Shown: positions 17,804-26,100 of the stretch, piece after piece
How positions within the stretch are numbered: the first letter of the stretch is position 1
Layout of the letters: every line of letters starts with the position of its first letter
Assembly (NCBI RefSeq): GCF_014170335.1
Contig: NZ_LZZS01000038.1
Coordinates: forward strand, 124,001 to 188,000
Reading direction: 5' to 3'
DNA: 64,000 bases
Source of the DNA: Achromobacter sp. UMC46
GTDB taxonomy: Bacteria; Pseudomonadota; Gammaproteobacteria; Burkholderiales; Burkholderiaceae_B
Translations under genes and position numbers: made by a program
Notes under the pieces: generated by a model
What the model was told of the DNA's origin: nothing
The model's input: only the letters and a program-made list of their open reading frames with translations
The model's database searches: none

Positions 17804-17857
17804 CATGCCCTGTTTTTTGGGTAATGTGCAAACGTATTCACTTCGCAGGAGCGGCAC

Positions 17858-18694
17858 TTGCCCCGCGTCCATTCCCTGGCCCGGCGTCACGAAGCGCCCG
17901 CCATGCTCGTCCAATTGACCGACAGCCATTTGTTCGGCGAACCCGACACCGCGATGCTGGGCGTCAATACCGACGCGAGCCTGCGCGCCGTGCTGCGCCA
18001 GATCGACGCCGATGGCAAGCACCCCGACCTGTTGCTGGCCACGGGGGACCTGTCGCAAGACGGGGAAGCCGCCTCGTACCGGCGCTTTGCCGCCATCCTG
18101 GGTGAAGCGAGCGCGTTGGCGCGCGCGCAGATCCGGTGCCTGCCGGGCAACCACGACCAGCCGGCCGTGCTGCGCCAGGAATTGCCGCAATGGTCGGCGC
18201 CGGTGACCGATGTCGGCGCCTGGCGCGTCGTGGCGCTGGACACCACGGTGCCCGGCTCCAATGCCGGCCACTTGCCCGACAGCCAGCTGGACCTGCTGGA
18301 AGCCGCCCTGGCGGAAGCTCCCGGCCGGCACACCCTGGTCGCGATGCATCACAACCCGATGCAGATCGACAGCCACTGGCATGATTCGATGATGATCGAC
18401 AACCCGCAGGCGCTTTTCAAGCGCCTGGCCCGCTGGCCGCAGGCGCGCGTGATGCTGTGGGGGCACGTGCACCACGAGTTCGACCGCCGCCGGCACAATC
18501 TGCGCATGCTGGCCACGCCGTCGACGTGCTTCCAGTTCAGCATCCGCGACGGCAAGCACGTCGTCGACAACATGGCGCCCGGCTACCGCTGGATCAAGCT
18601 CTATCAGGACGGGTCGATGGCAACCGGCGTGCGCCGCGTGCAGGACGCCCTGTGGCATACCGCGCTGGCGCCGGACGACGCGCAAGCCGCATGA
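17858..18694 (+). CDS. cpdA: CpdA/Icc-like metallophosphodiesterase
   Basis: A 278-residue binuclear-metal phosphodiesterase of the class-III cyclic-nucleotide family. All metal-ligand motifs are visible: LTDSHLF, GDLSQDG, GNHDQP, AMHHNP and GHVHHEFDRR. Members hydrolyse cAMP or other phosphodiesters; true cAMP specificity is not proven here. A TTG at 17858 has AGGAG six bases upstream and is my chosen start. The ATG at 17903 (MLVQLTDSHL) fits the family start equally well but has no clear Shine-Dalgarno. The divergent neighbour is an antiporter with a cyclic-nucleotide-binding-like fold. Confidence 0.85.
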   Translation: MPRVHSLARRHEAPAMLVQLTDSHLFGEPDTAMLGVNTDASLRAVLRQIDADGKHPDLLLATGDLSQDGEAASYRRFAAILGEASALARAQIRCLPGNHDQPAVLRQELPQWSAPVTDVGAWRVVALDTTVPGSNAGHLPDSQLDLLEAALAEAPGRHTLVAMHHNPMQIDSHWHDSMMIDNPQALFKRLARWPQARVMLWGHVHHEFDRRRHNLRMLATPSTCFQFSIRDGKHVVDNMAPGYRWIKLYQDGSMATGVRRVQDALWHTALAPDDAQAA

Positions 18695-18753
18695 GGCCTT
18701 AATCCCGGTATCGCCGCCGGTTTCACGGCGGCCTCTCCATTCCGAACGCGCAT

Positions 18754-18788
18754 AAAAAACGGGGCACCAAGATATGCATGGTGCCCCG
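18754..18788 (-). terminator. Strong Rho-independent terminator of the candidate small RNA
   Basis: CGGGGCACC pairs with GGTGCCCCG (nine perfect base pairs, 11-base loop) followed by six T on the minus strand. On the plus strand there is no T-run, so it does not serve cpdA. Confidence 0.85.
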
Positions 18789-18865
18789 CAAGCATCCGTC
18801 TCATAGGGGAGGGGAAAGAGGAGAAGCCGAGACGGATGACAAGACTGCTAACCGAAGTTCGCGGT

Positions 18866-18895
18866 CTACATGAAGTTAGTCGGCGCGATCCCCAT
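18866..18895 (-). CDS. Nine-codon ORF with strong ribosome-binding site
   Basis: ATG at 18895, TAG at 18868-18866, peptide MGIAPTNFM. GGAG lies seven bases upstream, a better site than many full genes here have. It may be a leader peptide or chance. Its position at the head of the candidate small RNA is the only support for function. Confidence 0.3.
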   Translation of the reverse strand: MGIAPTNFM

Positions 18896-19001
18896 TAAGT
18901 TTCTCCAATCGCGCAAAATTTATGGCCAAATTTGTATCAATTTATTGAGCGATCGTGACGCCTGTGCGGCCGCAGCATTCTGACGGGCGCCGCACAAGGA
19001 A

Positions 19002-19023
19002 AAGGGCCGCTTTCGCGGCCCTT
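19002..19023 (-). terminator. rpoH terminator
   Basis: AAGGGCCGC and GCGGCCCTT form a nine-bp stem with a four-base loop, 34 bases past the rpoH stop, followed on the minus strand by TTTTCC-like sequence. Confidence 0.75.
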
Positions 19024-19056
19024 CCGGGGTTTGATGCAGCGGATCGAAGGCGGCGA

Positions 19057-19941
19057 TCAGGCAGCCAGGTTGCCGCGCATCTTCTTCAGGGCGGCCGCTT
19101 CGATCTGGCGGATGCGTTCGGCCGATACGCCGAATTCCTGCGCCAGTTCATGCAGCGTGGCGCCCCCGTCGTCTTGCAGCCAGCGGGCCTCGACGATGCG
19201 GCGCGAACGGGCGTCCAGCGCTTCCAGCGCGGTGGCAAGTCCGGTGCTTTGCAGCTGGTCGCGTGCAGCGCGTTCCAGCACTCGCGTGGGTTCCTGGCGG
19301 CCGTCGTCGGACAGGTAGGCGATCGGCGCGTAGCTGTCGTCGTCGTCGTCCTGGTTTTCCAGCGACATGTCGCGGCCGGACATGCGCACTTCCATTTCGC
19401 TCACGTCTTCGCGGCGCACGTTCAGTTCGCGCGCGATGTGATCGACCTGATCCGGGTCCAGCGTCTGGCCGTCGGGGCGCATGCTGCGCAGGTTGAAGAA
19501 CAGCTTGCGCTGGGCCTTGGTGGTAGCCACCTTGACCAGGCGCCAGTTGCGAATGATGTATTCGTGGATTTCGGCCTTGATCCAGTGCACGGCGAACGAC
19601 ACCAGGCGCACACCGCGCTCGGGGTCGAAACGCTTCACGGCCTTCATCAGGCCGACGTTGCCTTCCTGGATCAGGTCGGCGTGCGGCAAGCCATACCCGA
19701 GGTACTGGCGGGCAACCGATACCACCAGGCGCAGGTGCGACAGAATCAGCTCGCGCGCGGCGCCCAGGTCTTCCTGGTCGCGCAGGCGACGGCCCAGCTC
19801 GGTTTCACGCTCGGCGGACAGGACCGGCAGGCGGTTGACCGAAGAGATATACGCGTCGATCGTGCCAAGTGCGCCCGGATTGGCAATGGCCAACGCCAGG
19901 GCGTTGCCGGAAGCGGCCAACGAGGTACTGGGTTGTTTCAT
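19057..19941 (-). CDS. rpoH: Heat-shock sigma factor sigma-32
   Basis: RpoH (294 residues) directs RNA polymerase to heat-shock promoters. Region 2 is highly conserved: LILSHLRLVVSVARQYLGYG, HADLIQEGNVGLMKAVKRFD and VRLVSFAVHWIKAEIHEYI. The RpoH box (KAQRKLFFNLR) that sets sigma-32 apart from other sigma factors follows. Region 4 ends the protein (LHELAQEFGVSAERIRQIE). A run of five Asp (NQDDDDDSY) lies in the region between. The ATG at 19941 has GGAG upstream; an in-frame ATG at 19977 has none and is closer to the operator. Transcription is likely repressed by HrcA through the adjacent CIRCE box. Confidence 0.97.
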   Translation of the reverse strand: MKQPSTSLAASGNALALAIANPGALGTIDAYISSVNRLPVLSAERETELGRRLRDQEDLGAARELILSHLRLVVSVARQYLGYGLPHADLIQEGNVGLMKAVKRFDPERGVRLVSFAVHWIKAEIHEYIIRNWRLVKVATTKAQRKLFFNLRSMRPDGQTLDPDQVDHIARELNVRREDVSEMEVRMSGRDMSLENQDDDDDSYAPIAYLSDDGRQEPTRVLERAARDQLQSTGLATALEALDARSRRIVEARWLQDDGGATLHELAQEFGVSAERIRQIEAAALKKMRGNLAA

Positions 19942-19987
19942 AGCGAGGGTCTCCGGAAAGCGAAGGGGTAACGACATGGATTCGATG

Positions 19988-20014
19988 TTAGCACTCTAGT
20001 AGAGGGAGTGCTAA
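19988..20014. promoter_or_regulatory. CIRCE operator (HrcA-binding) upstream of rpoH
   Basis: TTAGCACTC, nine bases, GAGTGCTAA: an exact match to the canonical CIRCE inverted repeat, 46 bases upstream of the rpoH ATG. HrcA binds CIRCE at groESL and dnaK operons in many bacteria. Confidence 0.95.
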
Positions 20015-20036
20015 TTCGACTATTGCGGCGCGTCAA
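20008..20036 (-). promoter_or_regulatory. Candidate rpoH promoter overlapping CIRCE
   Basis: On the minus strand TTGACG (20036-20031) is followed after 17 bases by TAGCAC (20013-20008), a weak -10 inside the CIRCE left arm. HrcA binding would block it. Confidence 0.4.
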
Positions 20037-20083
20037 AGTTTCACAGAAACAAGTGCGTCCCCGTTTATTTTGTTAGCCCAACC

Positions 20084-20773
20084 TCACCACCCGAGGCGCT
20101 TGAGCCCTTCAACCGTCGCCTCGCCGTCCGGCCGGACGAACAAGGCGCCCCGGGGGTCCATGAACACCTGGTACTTGGCGCCGTCGAACATCGGCATATA
20201 GGCGCCGCTTCCGAATTGGACATCGACAAAGGGGAACCAGTTCGGGAAGCTCTTCTTGAGCGACCCCAGGTCGGGCGCCGGCCAGTCGTCCAGCGCATGG
20301 ACGGAGCGCGTGGCCGAGGCTTCGCGCGCCGCGTCGCTGTAGCGGCCGGACAAGCGCTCCAGGCGGTACAGGGGCGGCACGCCCGCCACCAGGGCCGGCA
20401 GTTTCCAGCGCACGACACGGGCGTCGATTTGCCATTGGTCGCCGTACAGCACGTATTGCTTGGGGCTGACCCCCGGCGCCGTGGCGGTGACCTGGAACTG
20501 GCCTTCCGCCTGCTGGCGCACCTCGATGCGGGCGACGGACTCGTCCGTGGTCAACCGGAAGAACTGGACCAGCGAGAGCGCCAACAAGCCGGACACGCAT
20601 CCCAGCAGCACCAGCATGAGGCCGAACAGGCGGCGCACCGGCCGGAACTGGAACATCTTGCGGCCGCGCTCGTCGCGGGGCCCGCCCCGGCCCAACAGCA
20701 TGGCCATGCCGGGCAGGAGAACGACGACGGCAACCAGGAGGATCCAGACGAAGGGAGCGATACCGTTGATCAA
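20084..20773 (-). CDS. Conserved membrane protein of unknown function
   Basis: A 229-residue protein with two N-terminal helices (about 6-27 and 49-71) around a basic loop, and a ~150-residue soluble domain beginning after FRLTTDESVARIEV. The soluble part is rich in aromatic residues and Gly (VLYGDQWQIDARVVRWK, NWFPFVDVQFGSGAYMP) and is likely periplasmic. Similar proteins in Burkholderiales are sometimes labelled cation/multidrug efflux related, but I see no transporter motif. The start is a TTG at 20773 with AGGA upstream; an in-frame stop lies a few codons before it. The stop is followed by a gap before rpoH's operator. Confidence 0.6.
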   Translation of the reverse strand: MINGIAPFVWILLVAVVVLLPGMAMLLGRGGPRDERGRKMFQFRPVRRLFGLMLVLLGCVSGLLALSLVQFFRLTTDESVARIEVRQQAEGQFQVTATAPGVSPKQYVLYGDQWQIDARVVRWKLPALVAGVPPLYRLERLSGRYSDAAREASATRSVHALDDWPAPDLGSLKKSFPNWFPFVDVQFGSGAYMPMFDGAKYQVFMDPRGALFVRPDGEATVEGLKRLGW

Positions 20774-20871
20774 ATCAGGCGTTCCTATTCAGGAAGCCGC
20801 GGCGCCTGGCCCGGCGCGCCCACGGCGCCACGAGCATGCCGCGGCAGGCTTCCCAGTATAGAAGCGCGTTT

Positions 20872-21738
20872 TCAGACAGCCGGCTTTCCAAGCCGTTCGA
20901 CGTGAAACCGGATGTGATCTTCGATGAAGGTCGAGATGAAGTAGTAGCCGTGGTCGTAGCCGGCCTGGCGGCGCAGCGTCAGCGGCTGGCCGGCGTCGGC
21001 GCAGGCGGCCTCGAACACGTCGGGATACAACTGTTCAGCCAGGAATTGGTCTGATTCGCCTTGGTCGATCAGGATGCCGGCCGGGAAGGGCTGCTGCAGG
21101 CTGCGCATCAGCGCCGACGCGTCGTAAGCGGCCCAGTCCAGGACGTTGTCGCCCAGGTAGGCGCCGAACGCCTTCTTGCCCCAGGGGCATTGGCTGGGCG
21201 CGGCAATGGGCGCGAAAGCCGACACCGAACGGAACTTGCCCGGATTGCGCAGCGCCAGCACCAGGGCGCCGTGGCCGCCCATGGAATGGCCGAAAATGCC
21301 CGTGCGCGATGCGTCGCCGGGCAGGGCGTCGCCCGTGACGATCGCGAAGAGTTCGTCGGCAACATAGCTGTACATGCGGTAGTGGCCGCGCCAGGCCGGG
21401 GTGGTGGCATCCACATAGAAGCCGGCGCCCGTGCCCAGGTCCCAGCTTTCGTCCTCGCCGGGCGCATTGGCGCCCCGCGGGCTGGTGTCCGGGGCGACAA
21501 GCATCACGCCCAGCTCGGCCGCCAGGCGCTGGGCGCCCGCCTTGATCATGAAGGTCTCTTCGGTGCAGGTCAGCCCCGCCAGATAGAACAGCACCGGCAC
21601 CGGCCCGTGTTCCGCCTGCGGCGGCACGTAGACCGAAAAACGCATGGGCAGGCCGATCGCCTCGGACTCATGGCGGTAGTAGCGCTGCGTACCGCCAAAG
21701 CAGCGATGCTGGGAAATGAGCTCCAAGGCCACAGGCAT
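20872..21738 (-). CDS. fghA: S-formylglutathione hydrolase
   Basis: A 288-residue alpha/beta hydrolase of the esterase D family that completes glutathione-dependent formaldehyde oxidation, releasing formate. The nucleophile sits in GHSMGGHGAL (about residues 149-158), the acid in DQGESDQFL and the His in GYDHGYYFIS. FYLAGLTCTEETFM, GAGFYVDAT and PWGKKAFGAYLG are family hallmarks. The formaldehyde dehydrogenase partner that often adjoins this gene is not in the window. It is divergent from the RAYT-like gene across a 230-base spacer. Confidence 0.95.
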   Translation of the reverse strand: MPVALELISQHRCFGGTQRYYRHESEAIGLPMRFSVYVPPQAEHGPVPVLFYLAGLTCTEETFMIKAGAQRLAAELGVMLVAPDTSPRGANAPGEDESWDLGTGAGFYVDATTPAWRGHYRMYSYVADELFAIVTGDALPGDASRTGIFGHSMGGHGALVLALRNPGKFRSVSAFAPIAAPSQCPWGKKAFGAYLGDNVLDWAAYDASALMRSLQQPFPAGILIDQGESDQFLAEQLYPDVFEAACADAGQPLTLRRQAGYDHGYYFISTFIEDHIRFHVERLGKPAV

Positions 21739-21887
21739 GGATTTTCTCCGGTCAGGGGTGAAAAAAACGTCGACGGGTTAGGGTATATCCACGGTACGAC
21801 GTTCCGTCGCCGAATGTTAACCTGCGCTTCATACGGGCCCGGCGGCAAAAAAAAAGAGATTCCGTGCCCATATTGTGATCACGGGAC

Positions 21888-21916
21888 TTGACCAGCGCCC
21901 ACCGTGGCACTATTTA
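21888..21916 (+). promoter_or_regulatory. Candidate sigma-70 promoter of the RAYT-like gene
   Basis: TTGACC (21888-21893), 17-base spacer, TATTTA (21911-21916). It lies 53 bases before the ATG at 21969. The remainder of 21739-21968 shows AT-rich sequence and a GTGATCAC palindrome. Confidence 0.6.
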
Positions 21917-21968
21917 TATACCGTGAGCGAAGACAACCCGTTCTTCCAGATACGCAAGCCCTGACACT

Positions 21969-22730
21969 ATGGCCCGTCTGCCCCGTCTGTACGCCCCTGG
22001 GCTGCCCCAACTGGTGCAGGCCAACTTCATTTCGCCGCTGGCCGCGCCATCGCAGCCAGCGCCCGCCGATATCCTGAACCAACTGGCCACGTGGCTGGGC
22101 GAATCCGCCCAACGCCATCGGGTGTCGGTTCATGGCTGGCTGCTTGCCAACGACCGCATCCTTTTGCTGGCCACCCCGGCCGACGAAGAAGGCCTGCCCA
22201 GGCTGATGCAGACGCTGGGCCGCAACCTGGCGGCGCGCCTGCGTGGCGGCCGCGTGTTCGCGGGCCGGTACCGGTCGGCCCTGCTGGAACCCGGCGCCTG
22301 GGTGCTGCCGGCACTGGTCTGGCTGGAAACCTACCCGGTGCGCAGCGGCGCGTCGCAAGACCCCGATTCCTGGCCTTGGTCGTCCGCGGCCAGCCATACC
22401 GGCAACACGACGGCGGCGCCCGCGCAGTGGCAATCCGACCACGCCGACTACTGGGCGTGCGGCAATACGCCGTTCGACCGCCAGGCCAACTACCGCAAGC
22501 GCTTGCAAGACGGCCTGTCGCGCGAGGAAACGCAGCGCATCGACCAGGCCGTCTCGGGCCAATGGGCGCTGGGCGGCGCCAGCTTTATCGCCAGCCTGGC
22601 CCATACCGCCAGCCGGCGAGTCGCCCCCGGCCAGCGCGGCCGTCCGCGCAAGAAGCCGGCTCCGCCGGCGGATGCCGAATCCAGTTCTCCGGCCCCGTCC
22701 TCGTCACCGCCTACGACGACCAGCTCCTGA
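21969..22730 (+). CDS. Degenerate RAYT (REP-associated transposase-like) protein, catalytic residues lost
   Basis: A full-length 253-residue ORF with the layout of Y1/RAYT transposases. These are MARLPRLYAPGLPQ at the start, VHGWLLANDRILLLATP, LPRLMQTLGR, VFAGRYRSALLEP, VWLETYPVRSG, DSWPWSSAASH, HADYW, YRKRL and the basic RRVAPGQRGRPRKKP end. In active enzymes the second motif contains NHVHLL, the HUH metal-binding pair. Here it reads NDRILL, so both His are gone. The catalytic Tyr expected after LGR is also absent (NLAARL). The reading frame is intact with a good promoter and terminator, so it may be domesticated as a DNA-binding protein rather than a decaying pseudogene. Confidence 0.8.
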   Translation: MARLPRLYAPGLPQLVQANFISPLAAPSQPAPADILNQLATWLGESAQRHRVSVHGWLLANDRILLLATPADEEGLPRLMQTLGRNLAARLRGGRVFAGRYRSALLEPGAWVLPALVWLETYPVRSGASQDPDSWPWSSAASHTGNTTAAPAQWQSDHADYWACGNTPFDRQANYRKRLQDGLSREETQRIDQAVSGQWALGGASFIASLAHTASRRVAPGQRGRPRKKPAPPADAESSSPAPSSSPPTTTSS

Positions 22731-22738
22731 AACTCCGA

Positions 22739-22764
22739 CCCGCCTGCATGGCGGGTTTTCTTTT
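22739..22764 (+). terminator. Terminator of the RAYT-like gene
   Basis: CCCGCC and GGCGGG flank a five-base loop, followed by TTTTCTTTT. Confidence 0.8.
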
Positions 22765-22807
22765 GGGTGGCCTCCCTTTTGAGTGGCCTCCCTTTTGGGT
22801 GGCCTCG
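22761..22807. repeat. Three tandem copies of a 16-bp repeat
   Basis: TTTTGGGTGGCCTCCC, then a copy with one change (GAG for GGG), then a 15-base third copy; a partial fourth follows. They lie directly after the terminator in the 420-base gap 22731-23150. The first copy's T-run overlaps the terminator. Confidence 0.85.
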
Positions 22808-23043
22808 TTTTGGGCGTTCTTCTGTTGGCATGCTGTCGAGCGCGCGTCCGTGTGCATTTTTCGCCACATCACCGCGCCGTCTTTTGGTTGGAAATGTCCA
22901 TTTAATTAGGGACGCATAATGCGAAAATTGGCAATTCCACCAAGCCCGCCGTAACCGGTCTAAACCCCTCTCCACGGCAAGCCAATAACGGTGCGGCTGT
23001 TGTTATGTCCCTATATTTATGCCCTATGATGGAGCATTAATAT

Positions 23044-23097
23044 AAGTAGGGTCATACCCCTATTGTTCCTGTTGCACCCTACTTGCAGCGGGGGTAT
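23044..23097. repeat. Interleaved inverted repeats in the gltB leader
   Basis: AAGTAGGGT (23044-23052) pairs with ACCCTACTT (23076-23084). ATACCCC (23054-23060) pairs with GGGGTAT (23091-23097). The arms alternate, so in RNA they could form a pseudoknot or two exclusive stems. They end 53 bases before the gltB start. Confidence 0.55.
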
Positions 23098-23150
23098 TGT
23101 CCGTCTCCTGCACTGCAACATTACGACGCAGGCCCACTGCGGAGCGCGCC

Positions 23151-26100
23151 ATGCCCCAAATTACCCCGATCGAATCCTGTCCCACCCCCAAGGCGACCCC
23201 TATCGATGCCAGCCGCATCGGTCTGCCGGCGGCCCAGGGCCTGTACCACCCCAAGAACGAGCATGACGCCTGCGGCGTCGGCTTTGTTGCGCACATCAAG
23301 GGCAAGAAAAGCCACGCGATCATCCAGCAAGGTCTGAAGATCCTTGAAAACCTGGACCACCGCGGCGCGGTCGGCGCCGACAAGCTGATGGGCGACGGCG
23401 CGGGCATCCTGATCCAGATCCCCGACACGCTCTACCGCGACGAGCTGGGCCAGCAAGGCATCGTCCTGCCGCCTCCCGGCGAGTACGGCGTGGCCATGGT
23501 GTTCCTGCCCAAGGAAACCGCCTCGCGCCTGGCGTGCGAACAAGAACTGGAACGTTCCGTGCGCGCCGAGGGCCAGGTCGTCCTGGGCTGGCGCAACGTG
23601 CCGGTGGACGTCGACATGCCGATGTCGCCCACCGTGCGCGAATGCGAGCCCGTGATCCGCCAGCTGTTCATCGGCCGCGGCGCCGACGTGATGGTGCCGG
23701 ACGCGCTGGAACGCAAGCTGTACGTGATCCGCAAGACGGCCAGCCACGCCATCCAGAACATGCATCTGGCCCATGGCAAGGAATACTTCGTGCCGTCGGC
23801 GTCGGTGCGCACCGTGGTCTACAAGGGCCTGTTGCTGGCCGATCAGGTCGGCCGCTACTACCGCGACCTGGCCGACACCCGCGCCGTGTCCGCGCTGGCG
23901 CTGGTGCACCAGCGCTTCTCGACCAACACGTTCCCCGCCTGGCCGCTGGCCCACCCGTACCGCATGATCGCCCACAACGGCGAAATCAATACGGTCAAGG
24001 GCAACTTCAACTGGCTGCGCGCCCGTGAAGGCATGATGCAGTCGGCCGTGCTGGGCGACGACCTGAAGAAGCTGTACCCGATCGTCTACGAAGGCCAGTC
24101 CGACACCGCCACGTTCGACAACTGCCTGGAACTGCTGGTGAACTCGGGCTACTCGCTGGCCCACGCCATGATGATGATGATCCCGGAAGCCTGGGAACAG
24201 CACACGCAGATGGACGAGTCCCGCCGCGCCTTCTATGAATACCACGCCGCCATGATGGAGCCGTGGGACGGCCCCGCCGCCGTCGCGTTCACCGATGGCC
24301 GCCAGATCGGCGCCACGCTGGACCGCAACGGCCTGCGTCCCGCCCGCTACCTGGTGACCGACGACGATATGGTCATCCTGGCGTCCGAAGCCGGCACGCT
24401 GTCGATCCCCGAAAACCGCATCGTCAAGAAGTGGCGCCTGCAGCCGGGCAAGATGTTCCTGATCGACCTGGAACAGGGCCGCATCATCGACGACGCCGAA
24501 ATCAAGCTGCAGCTGGCCAACAGCCGCCCGTACCGCCAGTGGATCGAACGCCTGCAGATCAAGCTGGAATCGCTGCCGGCCCCACGCCAGGTCGCCGTCG
24601 CCACGCAGTCGTCCGTGTCGCTGCTGGACCGTCAGCAGGCCTTCGGCTGGACCCAGGAAGACTACAAGTTCATCCTGGAACCCATGGCCTCGACCGGCGA
24701 AGAAGTCATCGGCTCGATGGGCAACGATGCCCCGCTGGCCGTACTGTCGGACCGCGCCAAGCCGTTCTACAACTACTTCCGCCAACTGTTCGCGCAGGTC
24801 ACGAACCCGCCCATCGACCCCATCCGCGAACAGCTGGTGATGTCGCTGGTGTCGTTCATCGGCCCCAAGCCCAACCTGCTTGACATCAACAACGTCAACC
24901 CGCCGCTGCGCCTGGAAGTGTCCCAGCCGGTGCTGGATTTCGCCGCCATGGCGCAGATCCGCGACATCGAGCAGGTCACCGGCAAGAAATTCCGCAGCTT
25001 CGAGCTCGACATCACGTACCCCGCCGCCTGGGGCCCCGAGGGCATCGAAGCCCGCGTGGCCGCGCTGTGCGCGCGCGCCGTCGATGCGGTGCAAAGCGGC
25101 TACAACATCCTGATCGTGTCGGACCGCCTGGTCGACAGCGAACGCGTGGCCATCCCCGCGCTGCTGGCGACCTCCGCCGTCCACCAACACTTGATCCGGG
25201 CCGGCCTGCGCACCAACACCGGCCTGGTCGTGGAAACCGGCTCGGCCCGCGAAGTGCACCACTTCGCGCTGCTGGGCGGCTACGGCGCCGAAGCCATTCA
25301 CCCCTACCTGGCGCTGGAATCGCTGGGCAAGCTGAATGACCCCGAAAAGGCCGTGAAGAACTTCATCAAGGCCATCGGCAAGGGCTTGAACAAAGTCATG
25401 TCCAAGATGGGCATCTCGACCTACATGTCCTACACCGGCGCGCAGATCTTCGAAGCCGTGGGCCTGCAGAGCGGCCTGGTGAACAAGTACTTCACCGGCA
25501 CCTCGTCCAACATCGAAGGCATCGGCATCTTCCAGGTGGCCGAAGAAGCGCTGCGCCAGCATCGCGCGGCCTTCAGCACCGACCCGGTGCTGGCCAACGA
25601 CCTGGACGCCGGCGGCGAATACGCCTACCGCGTCCGCGGCGAAGAGCATATGTGGACGCCGGATTCCATCGCCAAGCTGCAACACGCCTCGCGCGCCAAC
25701 AACTACCGCACGTATAAGGAATACGCGCAGATCATCAACGACCAGAGCCGTCGCCACATGACCCTGCGCGGCCTGTTCGAGTTCCGCTTCGACCCGTCGC
25801 GCGCCATCCCGCTGGACGACGTCGAATCGGCCAAGGACATCGTCAAGCGCTTCGCCACCGGCGCCATGTCGCTGGGGTCGATCTCGACCGAGGCGCACTC
25901 GGTGCTGGCCGTGGCCATGAACCGCATCGGCGGCAAGTCCAACACCGGCGAAGGCGGCGAAGACGAACTGCGCTACCGCGCCGAAATGCGCGAAGGCAAA
26001 AGCACCATCAAGGACGGCGACACGCTGGCCTCGCTGCTGGGCTCGGACCGCATCGAAGCGGACGTCGTGCTGAAGAAGGGCGACTCGCTGCGCTCGAAGA

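Larger units (their letters stand above)
18754..18900 (-). ncRNA. Candidate small RNA with anti-Shine-Dalgarno loop, downstream of rpoH
   Basis: On the minus strand this holds, in order, a tiny ORF with a strong Shine-Dalgarno (18866-18895) and a perfect 10-bp hairpin (arms 18838-18829 and 18802-18793). The hairpin's 26-base loop is nearly all C and U and includes CCCCTCCCC, complementary to Shine-Dalgarno sequences. A strong terminator ends it. rpoH has its own terminator upstream, so this looks like a separate unit, probably started in the AT-rich 18905-18955. The rest of the 362-base gap (18695-18753) holds only a GCCGCC/GGCGGC repeat after cpdA. No database comparison was possible. Confidence 0.5.

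Noticed and set aside
14899..17841. A 60-residue N-terminal extension of the antiporter
   Set aside because: Helix 1 starts at the chosen ATG (17661). The extension is polar, non-hydrophobic sequence overlapping the divergent spacer.
18754..18788. Terminator for the plus-strand cpdA gene
   Set aside because: No T-run follows on the plus strand; the T-run is on the minus strand.
19942..19977. Longer RpoH start at 19977
   Set aside because: No Shine-Dalgarno, and it begins closer to the operator; the ATG at 19941 has GGAG and family-like N-terminus.
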